64,000 nucleotides of DNA from Atherinomorus stipes (GCA_023101725.1 JALJCO010007818.1:372001-436000), one strand, 5' to 3'. Positions 12,301-23,559 are shown, numbered from the stretch's first letter. The notes: generated by a model from the letters alone, not told the origin. Numbers and translations are program-made.

Positions 12301-13332
12301 TTCATGGTGTCCTTATGTTTTTTTATATATATTTTTAACATGCTGCCTGAGACATTTCTAATATTACAAACATTTATATGGAAAATGCAAATAACACTAG
12401 CGGGGTGACGGCTTTCAATGGCTTTTTGATGGCATCACAGAAGAATTGTGATAATGAAGTCAGGGATATTAACGATGAAGGCAGCAGCTTGTGGTCTGTT
12501 GTTGACTTTTCATTCCACAAGTGCCTCCTCCCTCCTCTTCCTCGTCTTCCTCCTCCTCCTCTTTATCGATAGGAACAAGCAATCGACACCCAAGTGTCTG
12601 CAGCTGGTTTCTCTGGTCATACGCATACAGATGAGGCACTTTTCACATACATATACTAATATCTACTGTAAGTGGCGTGGATGAATTTTCCCGGTGGGGC
12701 GCAGTTGTCACTACGGCAACCTCTGCATCCTCTTGCCCTGGGGACTGACCGTGATCCACCAGTTTGGTTCTGTTCATTTGTTTGTGCTTTTAATCGATTT
12801 TTCGTTGATCCCCTCACATGACCACAGACATTTCAGTGTTTCATCTCATTTCCTACCAGACGGAAAGCCAGCACGCAGACGTCTTTATCAGTCTGGATTA
12901 ATTACAATAGAAGTTGTACATTTCTTTTCTTCTTCTTTTTATTGATCTGCTTGTGAGTAATCATTTCGTGCAATAACAGTTGTTCATCTCACCTTGTAAC
13001 CCCTTTTCATTGATGACATGAATGCAAGATAACCTTATTTTTATAAAGAAATCTGAAAAGAGTAAAAAGATGTGTACATGAGGGGAACTAGAGGTGAATG
13101 ATTAAAGTGAAAGGTTTCCCAGAAGCCTCCATTAAAACTCTGTCGAATCAGCATTAAAATGTTTGCATCTTACCATCTGTGTTGGTTCAGGAGGAAAAAT
13201 GACTCCATATTTTTGGCTTTTGGGAAACTGTCTTCGAAGGCTCTGAGGTGGATCTGCTCTCCTTATAAACACACTCCCCTCTGTCCTCTCCTTATTCAGA
13301 GCCAGTTTCCTAAATTCTGACCCTCACATCAG
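9303..13332 (+). other. clcn2: clcn2 3' UTR and flank (boundary unknown)
   Basis: No second gene is visible after the clcn2 stop. The stretch to about 11100 is low in repeats and rich in CCTCCTCC and T runs just after the stop, as expected for a 3' UTR. I see no canonical AATAAA until 13703-13708; ATTAAA variants occur at about 13101, 13132 and 13153. Either the UTR is long or a variant signal is used. The TTAA-bounded element at 11105-11614 interrupts this region. Confidence 0.4.
11105..11614. mobile_element. TTAA-bounded MITE with CCCTTTA ends
   Basis: The element is bounded by TTAA at 11105-11108 and at 11611-11614. The inner ends are CCCTTTAGTGCCTGACC and, in complement of AGCGTGAAAGGG, CCCTTTCACGCT, giving a short imperfect inverted repeat. 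The interior is AT-rich without coding capacity. A TTAA duplication is the mark of piggyBac-superfamily insertion; the assignment rests on that alone. Confidence 0.6.
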
Positions 13333-13345
13333 CTGTAGAGGGTCA

Positions 13346-13351
<6 letters not shown>

Positions 13352-13376
<25 letters not shown>

Positions 13377-13560
13377 GGATTTTTGGGCACTAGTGGCCTT
13401 TATACAACAGTGTATAGTGACAGGAAAGGGGCAGAGAGAGTGGGGAGTGACATGCAGCAAAGGGTCCTCGACCGGGAATCGAACCAGGGCCGACTGCGCT
13501 GAGGAACTGTAGCCTCTGTTCATGGGGCGGCTGCTCAACCAACTGAGCTAATCACCGCCC
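13352..13560 (-). mobile_element. tRNA-derived SINE with perfect target-site duplication
   Basis: Read on the minus strand, the element opens GGGGCGGTGATTAGCTCAGT, which has an RNA polymerase III A box (TTAGCTCAGTTGG). A B box (GGTTCGATTCC) follows, and the tRNA-unrelated body contains CTCTCTGCCCCTTTCCTGTC. It ends in a long A run (T run on the plus strand). A 19-bp direct repeat (CTGTAGAGGGTCATCTTTT) at 13333-13351 and 13561-13579 is the target-site duplication, without mismatch. The insertion is therefore fairly recent. A second copy lies at 25084-25274. Confidence 0.93.
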
Positions 13561-13702
13561 CTGTAGAGGGTCATCTTTTATCCACTCCTCATGGACTGTA
13601 CACTACGGCAAACCCTGAGGGCCAAACCAGAGAGAGCTGAACAAAATCCAGAGTTATTTTTCACACCGAAAAATGAAACATTGTTTTTGTACATCAATGA
13701 TG

Positions 13703-13708
13703 AATAAA
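13703..13708 (+). terminator. Candidate poly(A) signal AATAAA
   Basis: This is the first canonical AATAAA on the plus strand after the clcn2 stop, 4.4 kb downstream. If used, the 3' UTR would include the SINE at 13352-13560. No independent support is visible; such hexamers occur by chance. Confidence 0.2.
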
Positions 13709-13709
13709 T

Positions 13710-15337
13710 GAGATTTTAACAAACGGGCATGTTGCTGTGTTTTCTGTCAGCTGTCCTCATCGTCGCTTTAACAGCAGCTGCAAAGCAGCTGGACTCGTGT
13801 TTTTGTCTTTCACAGATATTCCCTGTGGAAAGTCACACACAGTACTACAAAAAGAACACTCTGGTTACTTTAGCTTGTTTTTTTACACCTTCAAGAGTTA
13901 GTTTTCTTTTTCTTTTTTTAAGGGAGGTTTGGGGGGTGGGGGTGTTGTTATTACTACTGTCCAATAACTTAAAGTGCTGACGACCTTAACTTCCAGTAAC
14001 TTTGCCATACAACAACACATCAAGACAAAATAAGTAGCTCGGTGCAGATAGAAGTTTATCACACGTGTATTTACGTAAATATCCGATGTTTAGGAGGCTC
14101 TGCTAAATGCGATTAGCTTTTCAGTCGCGAAACGAGCTGCCATGTTGTGTCATCAGCGACAGACAGAGTTGCGGTCCGCCCATTGACTTACATGTATAAT
14201 CTAAGCCATGGAAAACATGAAAGATGCTCCAGAACAGCTAGATTGGAACTGGTTTGTGTGCTGGGATCATCAGCCAGTTCAGAAAAGTGTGATAATGCTG
14301 ATGAATTTGGGGAAATCACATTTTACAAGCTAGAACCGGAGTAGAACTGTAGCCAGCTGCCTACAGTCTGTCTCCAGCCTCAGCTCCACTGGTTCAGCTA
14401 AAAGCCGGCAAGACCACATCGAGGGAACCAGAACTGTAAGGAACGACCCGGAACTGATAAGGAACTGCACTGGTTTGACAGAGCCAGGCGTGACAAAGAC
14501 AAGGCATTCATTCCCTGCATTAGTTTGCAGCTAACGGCTACCCGCGAGCTAGCCGCAGTAAATAATTAGTCTTTAAAAAATGAGAAGATGACAACTTACA
14601 TGGTTCCAGTCGAGTTTTAAATAGTTCCCGTTTATACGGATGAGGATGGAGGGAAGGATGCATCATTGGAAGCAGCTGGAGGAGATCTGAGACCGGAGAT
14701 GTCCTCATATAACCGAGCCACAGCTGTCTGCCGATAGCAGGAGCTGTATGACCGATGCGATGAAACAACGATGGTTGAAAAAGAAAAAAAAAAAAAGAAA
14801 AAGAATATTCCAGAGTACATGATCGCAGTTTCATTGTGTTAGAAGTCTCAACACGCTGGTGCCTGAAGATCCAGTAAACAGATGCTGCAGAAAGGAGAGA
14901 CGAGCAGATAAGCTCCTCCTGCTACTGTTTCTCTGTAAGTCCGACTCCAACCTGCTGCTTTATCCTCTTCAAAATAAAATTCTGAATCTGTAGGAAACCC
15001 AAAATAAACTAACACTGCACTTACGAGCTTTTAACCATTAACTGTCAACACAATTTGAAGGCTGAGTCGTTACTGTTTGTCTGTAAAACTGGAAAAGGAA
15101 CTTAAAACACGCAATGAAGCCACTTTAATGTTAAATAAGCTGCAAAGACTCTGGCAGACGTCATATCTGGTTTCGGCTCACAGCGCCACAGTCTGGTCAG
15201 ATGTGCTAAACAGCAGCGATGTTTTCTAATAACTCATCTATGCAGCTGTGCCTGTTTCTGTTACATAGATCATCATGAAGAACGTTTTGGTTGATAAAAC
15301 ATGGTAAAAAAAATGACAAAAACATGTCATCAGCACT
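13710..15337. other. No gene recognised
   Basis: This stretch is mixed unique-looking DNA. Segment 14100-14900 has a higher GC content and several short open frames, but none resembles a known protein and no splice-bounded exon stands out. A purine run lies at about 14780-14810. Confidence 0.4.
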
Positions 15338-15889
15338 TTAAAGGTACAATATGTAAAAATTACTGTCATTTAGTGGTAAAGATGGGTATTTGAAAGAAAA
15401 CACTTTTTATTTCAAATGACTTCAAATTCCAAGCACTGTTGTGAAGGTATGGTGGCCATTAGTGGCCAAAATTCTCCCAGACATAAAGATGTTTTCATCT
15501 GTGAGTGGATTCCGTGGTCTCAGGTGTAGCTATGACTGGGCTATGAGTAACTACTTTTTATGTCTTTTAAGGCATTACTGATCCCAAACAGTGCTCTAAC
15601 TCCCATTAAACAAAGCTGGTACAGCAAATTTAAAGTTCAGAGGGTTCTCACTTCACTCACTTTGTTTTGTCCATTCAGGGACACCGTAGTAAAAATGGTG
15701 GAACAAATATGGCAGCCTCCATACTGTATGTGCACCTCCCAGCAAGTAGATATAAATGACTCATTCTAAGAAAATAAAAATGTAACAATCATTCTAGTGC
15801 AGCGATTACACATTAATAGAAACAGTTTTGAATTATTTATCACATTTTTCCGCCACGGACCTTTGATTTTTTACACACTGTACCTTTAA
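15338..15889 (+). mobile_element. TTAA-bounded non-autonomous DNA element, copy 2 of 3 (full length)
   Basis: The ends are TTAAAGGTACAATATGTAA and ACACACTGTACCTTTAA, an inverted repeat of about 17 bp bounded by TTAA. The 552-bp body aligns by eye with 52184-52727 throughout, and with 5049-5512 in inverted orientation. No transposase is encoded. Confidence 0.8.
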
Positions 15890-16039
15890 TATTGAGATTT
15901 TAATATTGAGATTGAGACTATTTGATGAAAAACCTGACATTATGAATTTAATGGCAGCAAAACATACAGGACAACAAAAGCTGGGAAAAGTCAGTGGTTT
16001 TAAACAAACAGCTGGAGGAACATGTTACATCAGATTACA

Positions 16040-16315
16040 GGTCAGTAACATCCCCAGCAGGTCAGAGCGGATGGTCATCCTTCTTGGTTCTGGTTCTACT
16101 GATGGTTTTCCTTCCTGTTAAAAGGGAGTTTTTCCTCTCTACTGTGGAGAATCAGAGAAGATTTGATGCAATCTTAGCTAGGAAATTATTTTTTATGAAT
16201 TTGTTTATATGAACATCGTAATTGCTGGACTTCAATGAATTGGAAGTGTGCCTGTAAAACTGCTTAAGATGACTGTCATGAATTAGTGCTGTATGAATAC
16301 AGTTTAATTGAACCG
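16040..16315 (+). mobile_element. Retroposon 3' tail
   Basis: The run GGTTTTCCTTCCTGTTAAAA then GGGAGTTTTTCCTCTCTACTG, ending near 'AATACAGTTTAATTGAACC', matches the widely dispersed fish retroposon tail that ends in a TTGAATTG-like repeat. It is diverged and has no coding part. Confidence 0.55.
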
Positions 16316-17799
16316 AAGTGAGTTCATTTGAGGTAAATGGAGTAATTTGGTAATTTTTTTAAAAAGAGCACCCTATAGAAGCATTCTTTCAGAAATGAAG
16401 GAATTTTTTTGGGAATTGAGGCTTTATCTTTCTGAATGAGCCGAAATTAAGGAAATGGACACATGCACACCTCTGGATATCCTGTAGAGTCTGTGCAGAT
16501 CTTTTGGAAACACAAGTGATCAATATGCTGAGTCTATATGAGAAATTAAATATTCACTTCAATGTAAGAAGTGGGAAAAACAAACATTGAAAGCAATAAC
16601 AACCACGTAAAAATTAGTGCATTGTTAGTGCATTGCACATCAAATGGAGAGATAAAGATTCTTGATACTGAAGGAATGATAATAAGGAAATCTATCCACT
16701 TATTTTTCACTATGAACCTTTCCACTGAAAAATATTTGTGTTAATTTAAAGTGTGGTAGCTGGCAGTGCCCTCAGTGGTCAGCAAACAGCACAGCAGACC
16801 AGAAACTGAATGAACACGTTCCAGGAGAGTTTCTTTCTCCATCTAAAACATCTCAAATCTTAACAGACTTACAGCAGTTTGAGTGCTGTCTAGTGGATTC
16901 TTACACCACAATGTTGGAACCCAGACTGTCATAAAACTGACAGCAGCAACTGTCAGATGCAGAAATAGAAGGGCCTGATATCCGTTTTACAGCATTGCTC
17001 GAACTGATTTTAGATTTTTGAAGTTTGATGGAGTAAAATGAGCTTTACTCCTGCTGTAGTCTGTTAGCTTAGCTCCATGTCAATATTTCTCCACGACTCT
17101 TCAAACTGAGTGCTCTGATTGATGCCTGCTGCAGGAAGAATGCTGAATGCTCACACGTATTTCACACAACAAAAAAGAAAGCTGACAAATGCTGTCATAA
17201 AATGCATTTTATAGTGGAATTTTAAGGAGCCCTATCATGAGAAAATGGACTTTTATGAGCCTTTAACCATGTTAGTGTGTTATTTCCACATAAGAACGCC
17301 ATTTTCAGACAATTTACATGACTGAATTAATGAATTAATAATCAATGTCAGATCTGAAAGTACGTATACTGATAAGCTTATTATGTGGAATTCTCTTGTT
17401 TATCTTATTAGTTTATATTTATGTTCAAATTAATTTAATTTGTAATGTAACACTGGTGTGTATATGTTGTTTGGTAATGGTAGCTATGTTTACCAAACAC
17501 TTTTTTGTGTGGTACTTGTTTGAAATATTTTCTGAAATTTATTATTTTTCTTTAATTGTCTGAAATAAAAATCTAAAAAAATATATAAATCTAAAATGTA
17601 AGATGTTATTTTTCTTTATTCATGTGTATTTAAGTAATTTATATGAATTTAGGGGGGTTTTCAGTCCAAGCTCTAGCTCCCTTCGATCGACTACCTTAGA
17701 AATACCTACGCAGAAATCATTTCACCAAATTTCACCAATCAGGAAGCGCCAAAGACAAGAGAGAGATCGTTTTTACCAAAATTACAGAATTTTAATCCT

Positions 17800-18560
17800 T
17801 CTCAGTGTGTGAGAAACTTGGGTTTTCTTTTTGACTCTGTGCTGAATTTTATTCCACATATCAGAAATGTCACAAAGACAGGATTTTATCATCTTAAAAA
17901 CATCGCCAGAGTCCGCCCATTTCTCTCCCTTGCCAGCATGGAGGTGCTGATGCTTTTATTTCCAGTAGAATAGATTACTGTAATGCCCTGCTCTCTGGTC
18001 TTCCCAAAAAGTCTGTTTCTAGCTTACAGTTATTGCAGAACTCAGCGGCACGAGTTCTGACGAGGACCAGAGGGCGGGAACACATTACACCAGTTTTAAA
18101 ATCGCTGCATTGGCTCCCCGTGCGTTTCAGGATTGATTTTAAGGTTCTTTAATGGTCTATAAATGTCTTAATGGTCTTGGGCCCTCTTATTTATATGACT
18201 TGCTTTTAAACTATGAACCCTCGTGGTCCCTGAGGTCCTCTGGTACCGGCCTTTTAGTTGTTCCCAAAGTGAGAACTAAAACTCGCGGCGAGGCCTCATT
18301 CCACCATTACGGGCCTCGTCTGTGGAACATCCTGCCAGAGAACCTCAGGACTGCAGAGACTGCTGATGTTTTTAAGAAGAGGCTCAAGACCTTTTTAACT
18401 TTGCTTTTAATTTAATTTTTATCTAATTTTTACATGATTTTTATAAATTTAATCATTTTTTCTTATTATTTGGTTTTGTGTTATTTAAATTTATTTTGTT
18501 TGGATTTTATTTGTGTTAATTCCTTTTATGTGTTTTTTTTCCCCTGACAATAAAAGATTA
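17800..18560 (+). mobile_element. L2-like LINE, 5'-truncated, C-terminal RT and 3' end
   Basis: Translation on the plus strand gives 'VRNLGFLFDSVLNFIPHI', then an interrupted segment with an [13 protein letters not shown] part, then '[11 protein letters not shown]'-type sequence, and finally an open stretch at 18152-18415 containing 'YKCLNGLGPSYLYDLL' and 'LWNILPENLRTAETADVF'. These are successive landmarks of the L2 reverse-transcriptase C-terminus. The frame is broken upstream of 18152, so the copy is inactive. The 3' end is AT-rich and closes near the AATAAA-like 'ACAATAAAAGATTATCC'. Confidence 0.85.
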
Positions 18561-18599
18561 TCCATCTTTTATTTTCAGTTATATATTAGTTTTTTTTGG

Positions 18600-19130
18600 T
18601 TTAACCCTAAAAACTTTTAATTTCCCCCAGTGATTTCTCATGGGGATCCTTCACTCCGGGAACTTTGCCTGCTCGATCTGGGGGGTAACGGCTGTGGTGG
18701 ATGCCCCTTTCATGGTGGCTGGGGTCAGACACTGCAGTCCTGCGGCTGTGGTGTGGACCCTGGCCTGTCCTGATCTGGGGGGGGGGGGGGGGTCCCTGCA
18801 GCTGGGCCCTATGTGGCTAGGCTGGGCTGGCTCCTGGTTGGATCCCCAAGATATGGTTTCCTCACAGCAGTGTCACGCCAGATGGTTTTTACTGTTAATG
18901 TTTTTATACCTGTTCACTTAAGAGACAGAAAATAGGGGTTGTTAGTCACGTGTCGAATTGGGAGGGGGGTCGGGTGTGTGCATGTGTGTGTTTTGTGTTA
19001 TATACTTGGATGTGTGAAGACTTGTTTTTATTTGCATATGGATTTGTTTTTATTATGTCAAGCACTTTGTGTTGCCTTTTAATGGTATGAAAAGTGCTTT
19101 ATAAATAAAGCTTGATTTGATTTGAAATAT
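18600..19130 (+). mobile_element. Second LINE-type 3' tail
   Basis: The segment contains a G run (18777-18792), a GTGTGTGCATGTGTGTG stretch and ends in 'AAAGTGCTTTATAAATAAAG' followed by CTTGATTTGATTTGA. That terminal pattern (a GTGCTTTATAAATAAA box followed by a short repeated unit) is the usual 3' end of L2-type LINEs in fish. The body does not translate into a recognised protein. Confidence 0.5.
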
Positions 19131-19468
19131 GCATGCGCAGCATTGCATTACTGTATTGCATTCAGTCCAGATGCTCCATAAGTAGCAAATCATTTTCTAA
19201 ACAAGTGCATCGTTGTTTTAATCCAATGCACAGTAGCAGTATTATCAGTAAAATAAAATGTAATAAAACAAAATAAAAAAAATGTAATTAAATAAGTTTA
19301 TACAAAAATTATATATAAAATATGCAAAGAAAAATACATAACATGAAATAAAACAAAATAAATGAAACCAATTAAATGAAATAGAAAATATGAAAACAAC
19401 ACAATTACAGTAAAATTAAATAGGATAAAACTTACAATAACAAAGTGCATATTTCTGTGAAAACATTC

Positions 19469-19474
19469 TTTATT
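19469..19474 (-). terminator. Candidate poly(A) signal of the HSPB gene
   Basis: TTTATT on the plus strand is AATAAA on the minus strand, 440 bp after the HSPB stop codon. The intervening 19475-19913 shows no recognised repeat and is a plausible 3' UTR. Other TTTATT motifs are near, so the choice is tentative. Confidence 0.35.
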
Positions 19475-19913
19475 TTATATGTAAAAATAGATTAAACAGC
19501 CATAATTCATTTATCAGGATGAACATTAGAAACTGAATAACAGCAAACAAAATTCAACTAAAAGTCGCCCAAGTTTCTGAAGTGTTCAAAGCTAAATTAA
19601 CTCAAACTAAACACAAATACAGATTTAAAGCTTAAAACATGCTTAAGTTGTACAGATTATTTTATGATGTAAGCATTTAAATCCAGATTGTTGAGCATCA
19701 CTTCTGTCAGACAGGCGGCAACAGAAAACACGACAGTCAAATTCCTGCTTTGATTCCCCAACATGTCACTTCTGCAGCGATCTGAATGAATAATCAGAAA
19801 GTCCAGAATGATGAGAATCGTTTTAGAGGAAGAGCAAGAAATAAAAACCCAGATGCCACCAAAGGTTTATGATGCAAACATAAAAGTAACGAGATCAAAT
19901 GAACTCAGATAAG

Positions 19914-20105
19914 TCAAAGGTGAGCCTCGCTGCAGAATGTGGGGACCCCCGGGGACTCCGGCGCATTTAGTGCTGTGCTCCGGCGAACGCTCACCAAAAG
20001 GCTCCCGTCGGGGTTAAGGGTCCCACTGACTGACAGCGGATCCATGTCCTCTGGGAACAGCGACTTATGGGTGAAAGTGTTGCTGACATTTCCATCCTCC
20101 AGAAC
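19914..20105 (-). CDS. HSPB7/HSPB12-type small heat shock protein, exon 3 (end of alpha-crystallin domain)
   Basis: The exon encodes 63 residues and a TGA (19914-19916). It starts VLEDGNVSNTFTHKSLFPED, continues MDPLSVSGTLNPDGSLLVSV and ends in a short tail (RRSTALNAPESPG..., last residues FCSEAHL). The order G-x-V-x-NTF-x-HK, then a LPEDVDP-like block, then L-x-x-DGSL is the final beta-strand region of the alpha-crystallin domain. It agrees best with HSPB7, where the same HK replaces the arginine-containing strand of other family members. The acceptor reads CCTTTCAG and joins exon 2 in phase 0. The C-terminal tail lacks the I-x-I/V motif used by many small heat shock proteins for oligomer contacts. 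Confidence 0.93.
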   Translation of the reverse strand, partial: VLEDGNVSNTFTHKSLFPEDMDPLSVSGTLNPDGSLLVSVRRSTALNAPESPGVPTFCSEAHL

Positions 20106-20587
20106 CTGAAAGGAAGACAGAAGTTCAGAGCGGGAGAGAAGGAGGTAAACTGTGGGGAGAAAAGACGGTGATGAAAGGTCACAGAGCGCTGCAGGATGGG
20201 AGAAAGTGAGAAGAGTGGCGAAGCCGAGAGAGGCGTGAAGGCGAGAAAAGAGGGTGAGAAGCAGTGAAAGAGCGAAGCAGAGAGGTCGGGGGAAAATATG
20301 AAAGTGAAATCAACCCTGAACTGTAACGTTTTGTTTGACAGCACTGCAGCAGAGGTTTTTCCTGTTTCCCACTTCTGCACCTACCTCGCTAACAGAGTTA
20401 AACTCAAACTGTGAGGGAACAGCATCATGTCTGCCGATCAGAGGAATCTGACATGCAACACTTCCCATCAAACAGATTTATCGTAGGACCAGTCAATGAC
20501 TGCACTTTATGCATCAGTGTGCTGCATTACACTAAAAATACTGAACCATTTTAGCTTCAGACAACAGAAGCTGCAGTTTATCATGAA

Positions 20588-20645
20588 ATGAATGAATGAA
20601 AAATACTTTATTTATCCCAGTAGGGAAATTCAACATTGTAAAAAA
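20588..20645 (-). mobile_element. Short LINE/SINE 3' tail
   Basis: The plus strand reads AATACTTTATTTATCCCAGT then AGGGAAATTC. Its complement, GAATTTCCCTACTGGGATAA then ATAAAGTATT, is the terminal consensus of a common fish retroposon. Similar plus-strand tails lie at about 21628, 28803 and 58470. It is in the second intron of the HSPB gene. Confidence 0.55.
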
Positions 20646-21111
20646 GCTCACTCTTTTTTTTTTCTTTCTTTTTTTGTTTTTTGTCTTTAACAAAATCTGG
20701 GGTGGAATATAACTAAAACATACTCTCTTAATTGGAAGCACACTGTGTTAATGTGACAAACAAACAGCACTTGTAATGAGAAGTCACAGCAGCTCTTTTC
20801 CCTCCTCAGGGATGCAGAGAACAGCTGGACGACTTCTCAGCCAATCGTGAGAGAGGCGATGCACCAGCTCTGTGGCAGCATTCAGTTTATTTGAGCTGAT
20901 TCACTAAAAGCTTTTTGTTTAACTCAAACTTGGGATCAGAATATTTCCTCCGCTGCCGCTTATCTGATGCTGTGGACCTAAAATGAATGTAAGGCTTGAT
21001 GTTAAAGAACCTCCTAGTCCCCAAGCTGTGAAAATATCAAGATTTTCATTTAAAAAATGCAAAATATGAATAAATTACCCCCAAATAAGAAAAATTTAAA
21101 TCAGAAAGATA

Positions 21112-21329
21112 TACAATACTCACAAAAAGTTAGGGATATACAACTTTCGGTTATATTTTAAGGAAAATGTCAAATGTTCACACCTTATTGATGATATAAT
21201 ATAATGAATGTTGGACATTTAACTGGAATTATGATGTGATGATTCCTCCATCTCAAACAACTTATTAAATGAAAAGCTAACAAAAATGGTGGCTAAACCA
21301 AATATCCCTAACTTTTTGTGAGTAGTGTA
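21112..21329. mobile_element. Tc1/mariner-type MITE, about 218 bp
   Basis: The left end TACAATACTCACAAAAAGTT and right end AACTTTTTGTGAGTAGTGTA are inverted repeats of about 28 bp that continue as AGGGATAT/ATATCCCT. The TA at each outer edge fits Tc1/mariner insertion at TA. The interior has no reading frame. It lies in HSPB intron 2. Confidence 0.8.
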
Positions 21330-21917
21330 TTTCCATCCACTTTCACTACAAAAAAAAAAAATGTTTGAATCTAAATGATTTCAAGCAGAAATAGGATTTC
21401 ACATTTCAGCCCTAATTATGTAAGCGTCAGCATAAGGAATTTCGGCCCAGATAAAAATGACTGACCCGTTTATTTAATATATTTTCAATTATATAAAAAC
21501 AGGTTAAATACAAAAAAAAATCTAAAAAAATAACGAAAAGAAAGCAACTGGAACTATTTGAAAACAATTCATTTTTTATTTTTTAATATTCTGATTTTTT
21601 TTTTTTTTTAATATTTTTTTAATTTTGAATTTCCCTTCTGGAATAAATAAAGTATTTTTAATTTCATTTAAAATAATAAAAGACTAAATATATTAATAAT
21701 TGTAAAAGAATGAAAGTAATTAAATAAATTCAAAAGAAATCAAAGGAAAATAATCAGTAATTTGTTGAACATTTTGTCCAGCCGGAGTACAAAAACACAC
21801 ACGTCAGTTGCTTCATACATCTGATCATTTCCTTTCCTACGTCACCATGGTAACTGCATGTTTCTAAAGCACGTTCACAGGAACCTTATCTGCTAATTTA
21901 CACTCTCACTCGCACAC

Positions 21918-22078
21918 CTTCTGGGCATGAATGACGACATGATGATTGAACGCCATCACCACGATGTCATGTGGCTCAAACTGGCTGACGTCAGCTGATA
22001 TGCAGTAGGTGTCCCCCAGACATCGCACCCCACCTCCTCCACCGACCTGCCAGCCCGTCACAGCGCCACCTGCAGGAG
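21918..22078 (-). CDS. HSPB7/HSPB12-type small heat shock protein, exon 2 (start of alpha-crystallin domain)
   Basis: The 161-nt exon adds two bases to finish the codon split at exon 1, then 53 full codons. It encodes a glycine-rich linker (GWQVGGGGGVRC) followed by 'LGDTYCISADVSQFEPHDIV' and a strand with NHHVVIHAQK. LGD-x-Y, the D-V-x-x-F-x-P-x-DI block and N-H-x-x-x-x-A-x-K are the first strands of the alpha-crystallin domain and line up with HSPB7 (LGDAY, DVRDFSPEDI, NNHIEVRAEK). The acceptor TTTGTCTCCTCAG was chosen because it alone keeps frame from exon 1; the CTGGCAG site 32 bases downstream would shift it. The donor is GTGTGC, weaker than consensus. A retroelement protein fragment ends about 110 bp upstream of the acceptor. 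Confidence 0.9.
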
Positions 22079-22189
22079 CTGAGGAGACAAACCAGAGCAG
22101 GATGAGATCTGCAGTACAACATGAGGAGCAAAGATGGGATCTGGATGGGCTTCAGCGTCACACTGCTGTCTCCACCTTCCAGGTATGCA

Positions 22190-22420
22190 GGCTTTTCTTT
22201 GAACCTGTGTTTTTTCTTTGCTTTCTTATTGTTCCCTTGTCCTGATATTGCTTTTGTTGGGGAAGATAACATCAATCACAGCAGCTTTCCTCTGCTGCTC
22301 ATCCATAACCACAATGTCTGGTCTGTATCTGGAGGTCCTACACAATCTCAGCTTTCTCAATTTCCACCACTTTAGGGAGGTGTTTCCCATTTTGACCTCA
22401 GTTTGTGTTCTTTCCACTGC
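22190..22420 (-). mobile_element. Non-LTR retrotransposon ORF fragment
   Basis: On the minus strand an open stretch encodes WWKLRKLRLCRTSRYRPDIV, then VMDEQQRKAAVIDVIFPNKS and NIRTREQ. A 'PDIVV-x-D-x-x-x-x-x-x-x-IDV-x-x-P-x-D-x-N' block is characteristic of the C-terminal, endonuclease-side region of fish site-type non-LTR elements. It is short, 5'-truncated and sits in HSPB intron 1 just before exon 2. I do not assign the clade. Confidence 0.65.
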
Positions 22421-22791
22421 AAAGATTAGTGGTGTTACAATACAAGTTAAGAAAACACTGAAATTGAGAAGAATCAGACTATATTTAAGTGAAATAATTT
22501 GCCAATAGGGTAAGATAATTATACTTGCTAAGATTTCTTGAAGTAAGAAAAAATATCGAGTCTCTAAACAGGGAGAAATGTCGTTAAGCTCTCATTTAAA
22601 CTCTCATTTTACGTCCCTCATTTAGTGAAAACCCTCTAAAAACTAGTCTGGTCATGCTTCTTTTTTCAGTGTTGTTTCTTTCTAATTTCAAAAGAAAAGA
22701 TCTTAAAACAAGAAGATATTTTCCTAATTTGAGAATTGCTAAAAAAAAAAAAAGAAAAACAAGAAGAAGAAGCCTTTTTTGAAAGGTGGTA

Positions 22792-23223
22792 CACTGCAAA
22801 AACTCAAATCTATATCATCGCACTCATAATTACCCAAAGAGAAGCATTTCAGTGAGATATAGGAACTTGTTTTAAGGCAATCTATCTTGTTTCAAGAAAT
22901 CTTATCAAGACAACTTTGCTTGTTCTATTGGCAGAATTTTTTTGCTTATTGCAAGGAAAAAATAAATAAATCTTGGCCACTCTTAAAATAAGTTTAAAAT
23001 TTTTTTCCCTTTTTGTTTTGCTTTTAATAAGCAAAAATACGCTGCCAATGGAACAAGCAAAATTTTCTGGTGAAAAGCGGAGCCTTGATAAGATTTCTTG
23101 AAATAAGATGCATTGCCTTAAAGGCGTTATAGAAGAAGTTTTCTTTCAACAATTTTTGCAATATTCGGTAAAATTGGGTAAAATGAGAAAAATATACTTG
23201 GTAAGATTCAAGTTTTTGCAGTG
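22792..23223. mobile_element. CACTGCAAAAA palindromic MITE, copy 1
   Basis: Ends CACTGCAAAAACTCAAATC and AAGTTTTTGCAGTG are inverted repeats. Inner blocks (TCTTGTTTCAAGAAATCTTA near 22886, and CTTGATAAGATTTCTTGAA near 23084) pair with each other. A second copy is at 27690-28136, and a diverged fragment lies at about 22430-22650. No clear target duplication was found. Confidence 0.75.
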
Positions 23224-23324
23224 TACCCCATACTGCAGGGCAGCACCATGCAAAATCTACCAGCCACCCCAACACCTGAATGAAACTTGTGGAAGCTTTT
23301 TATTTTACCAGGTGACAGATTGAT

Positions 23325-23400
23325 TAGAATGGTATGAGAGTTGAACCTACAACCTTCTGGATCAACTGTTCCACCACCTGAGCCACTGTCTTAGATGGTT
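23325..23400 (-). repeat. tRNA-like SINE head (diverged)
   Basis: On the minus strand, GTGGCTCAGGTGGTGGAACA is an A-box-like block and GTAGGTTCAACTC is a B-box-like block about 30 bases later. This spacing is that of a tRNA-derived SINE promoter. No body or duplication could be delimited. Confidence 0.4.
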
Positions 23401-23559
23401 ACAGTGCACCTCTTTGCCACCATTTTCTGAGTTCCTGGTTATTTTCTCTTCTTTCAAGATCTTTTCGCTCAAAATCAGAGAGCAACAACACTGTAAAGAA
23501 GCATTAGCAATTACAGACTAGTTTTAAGTGTTTTTTGCTTAATAAGAACTTGAAATGAA

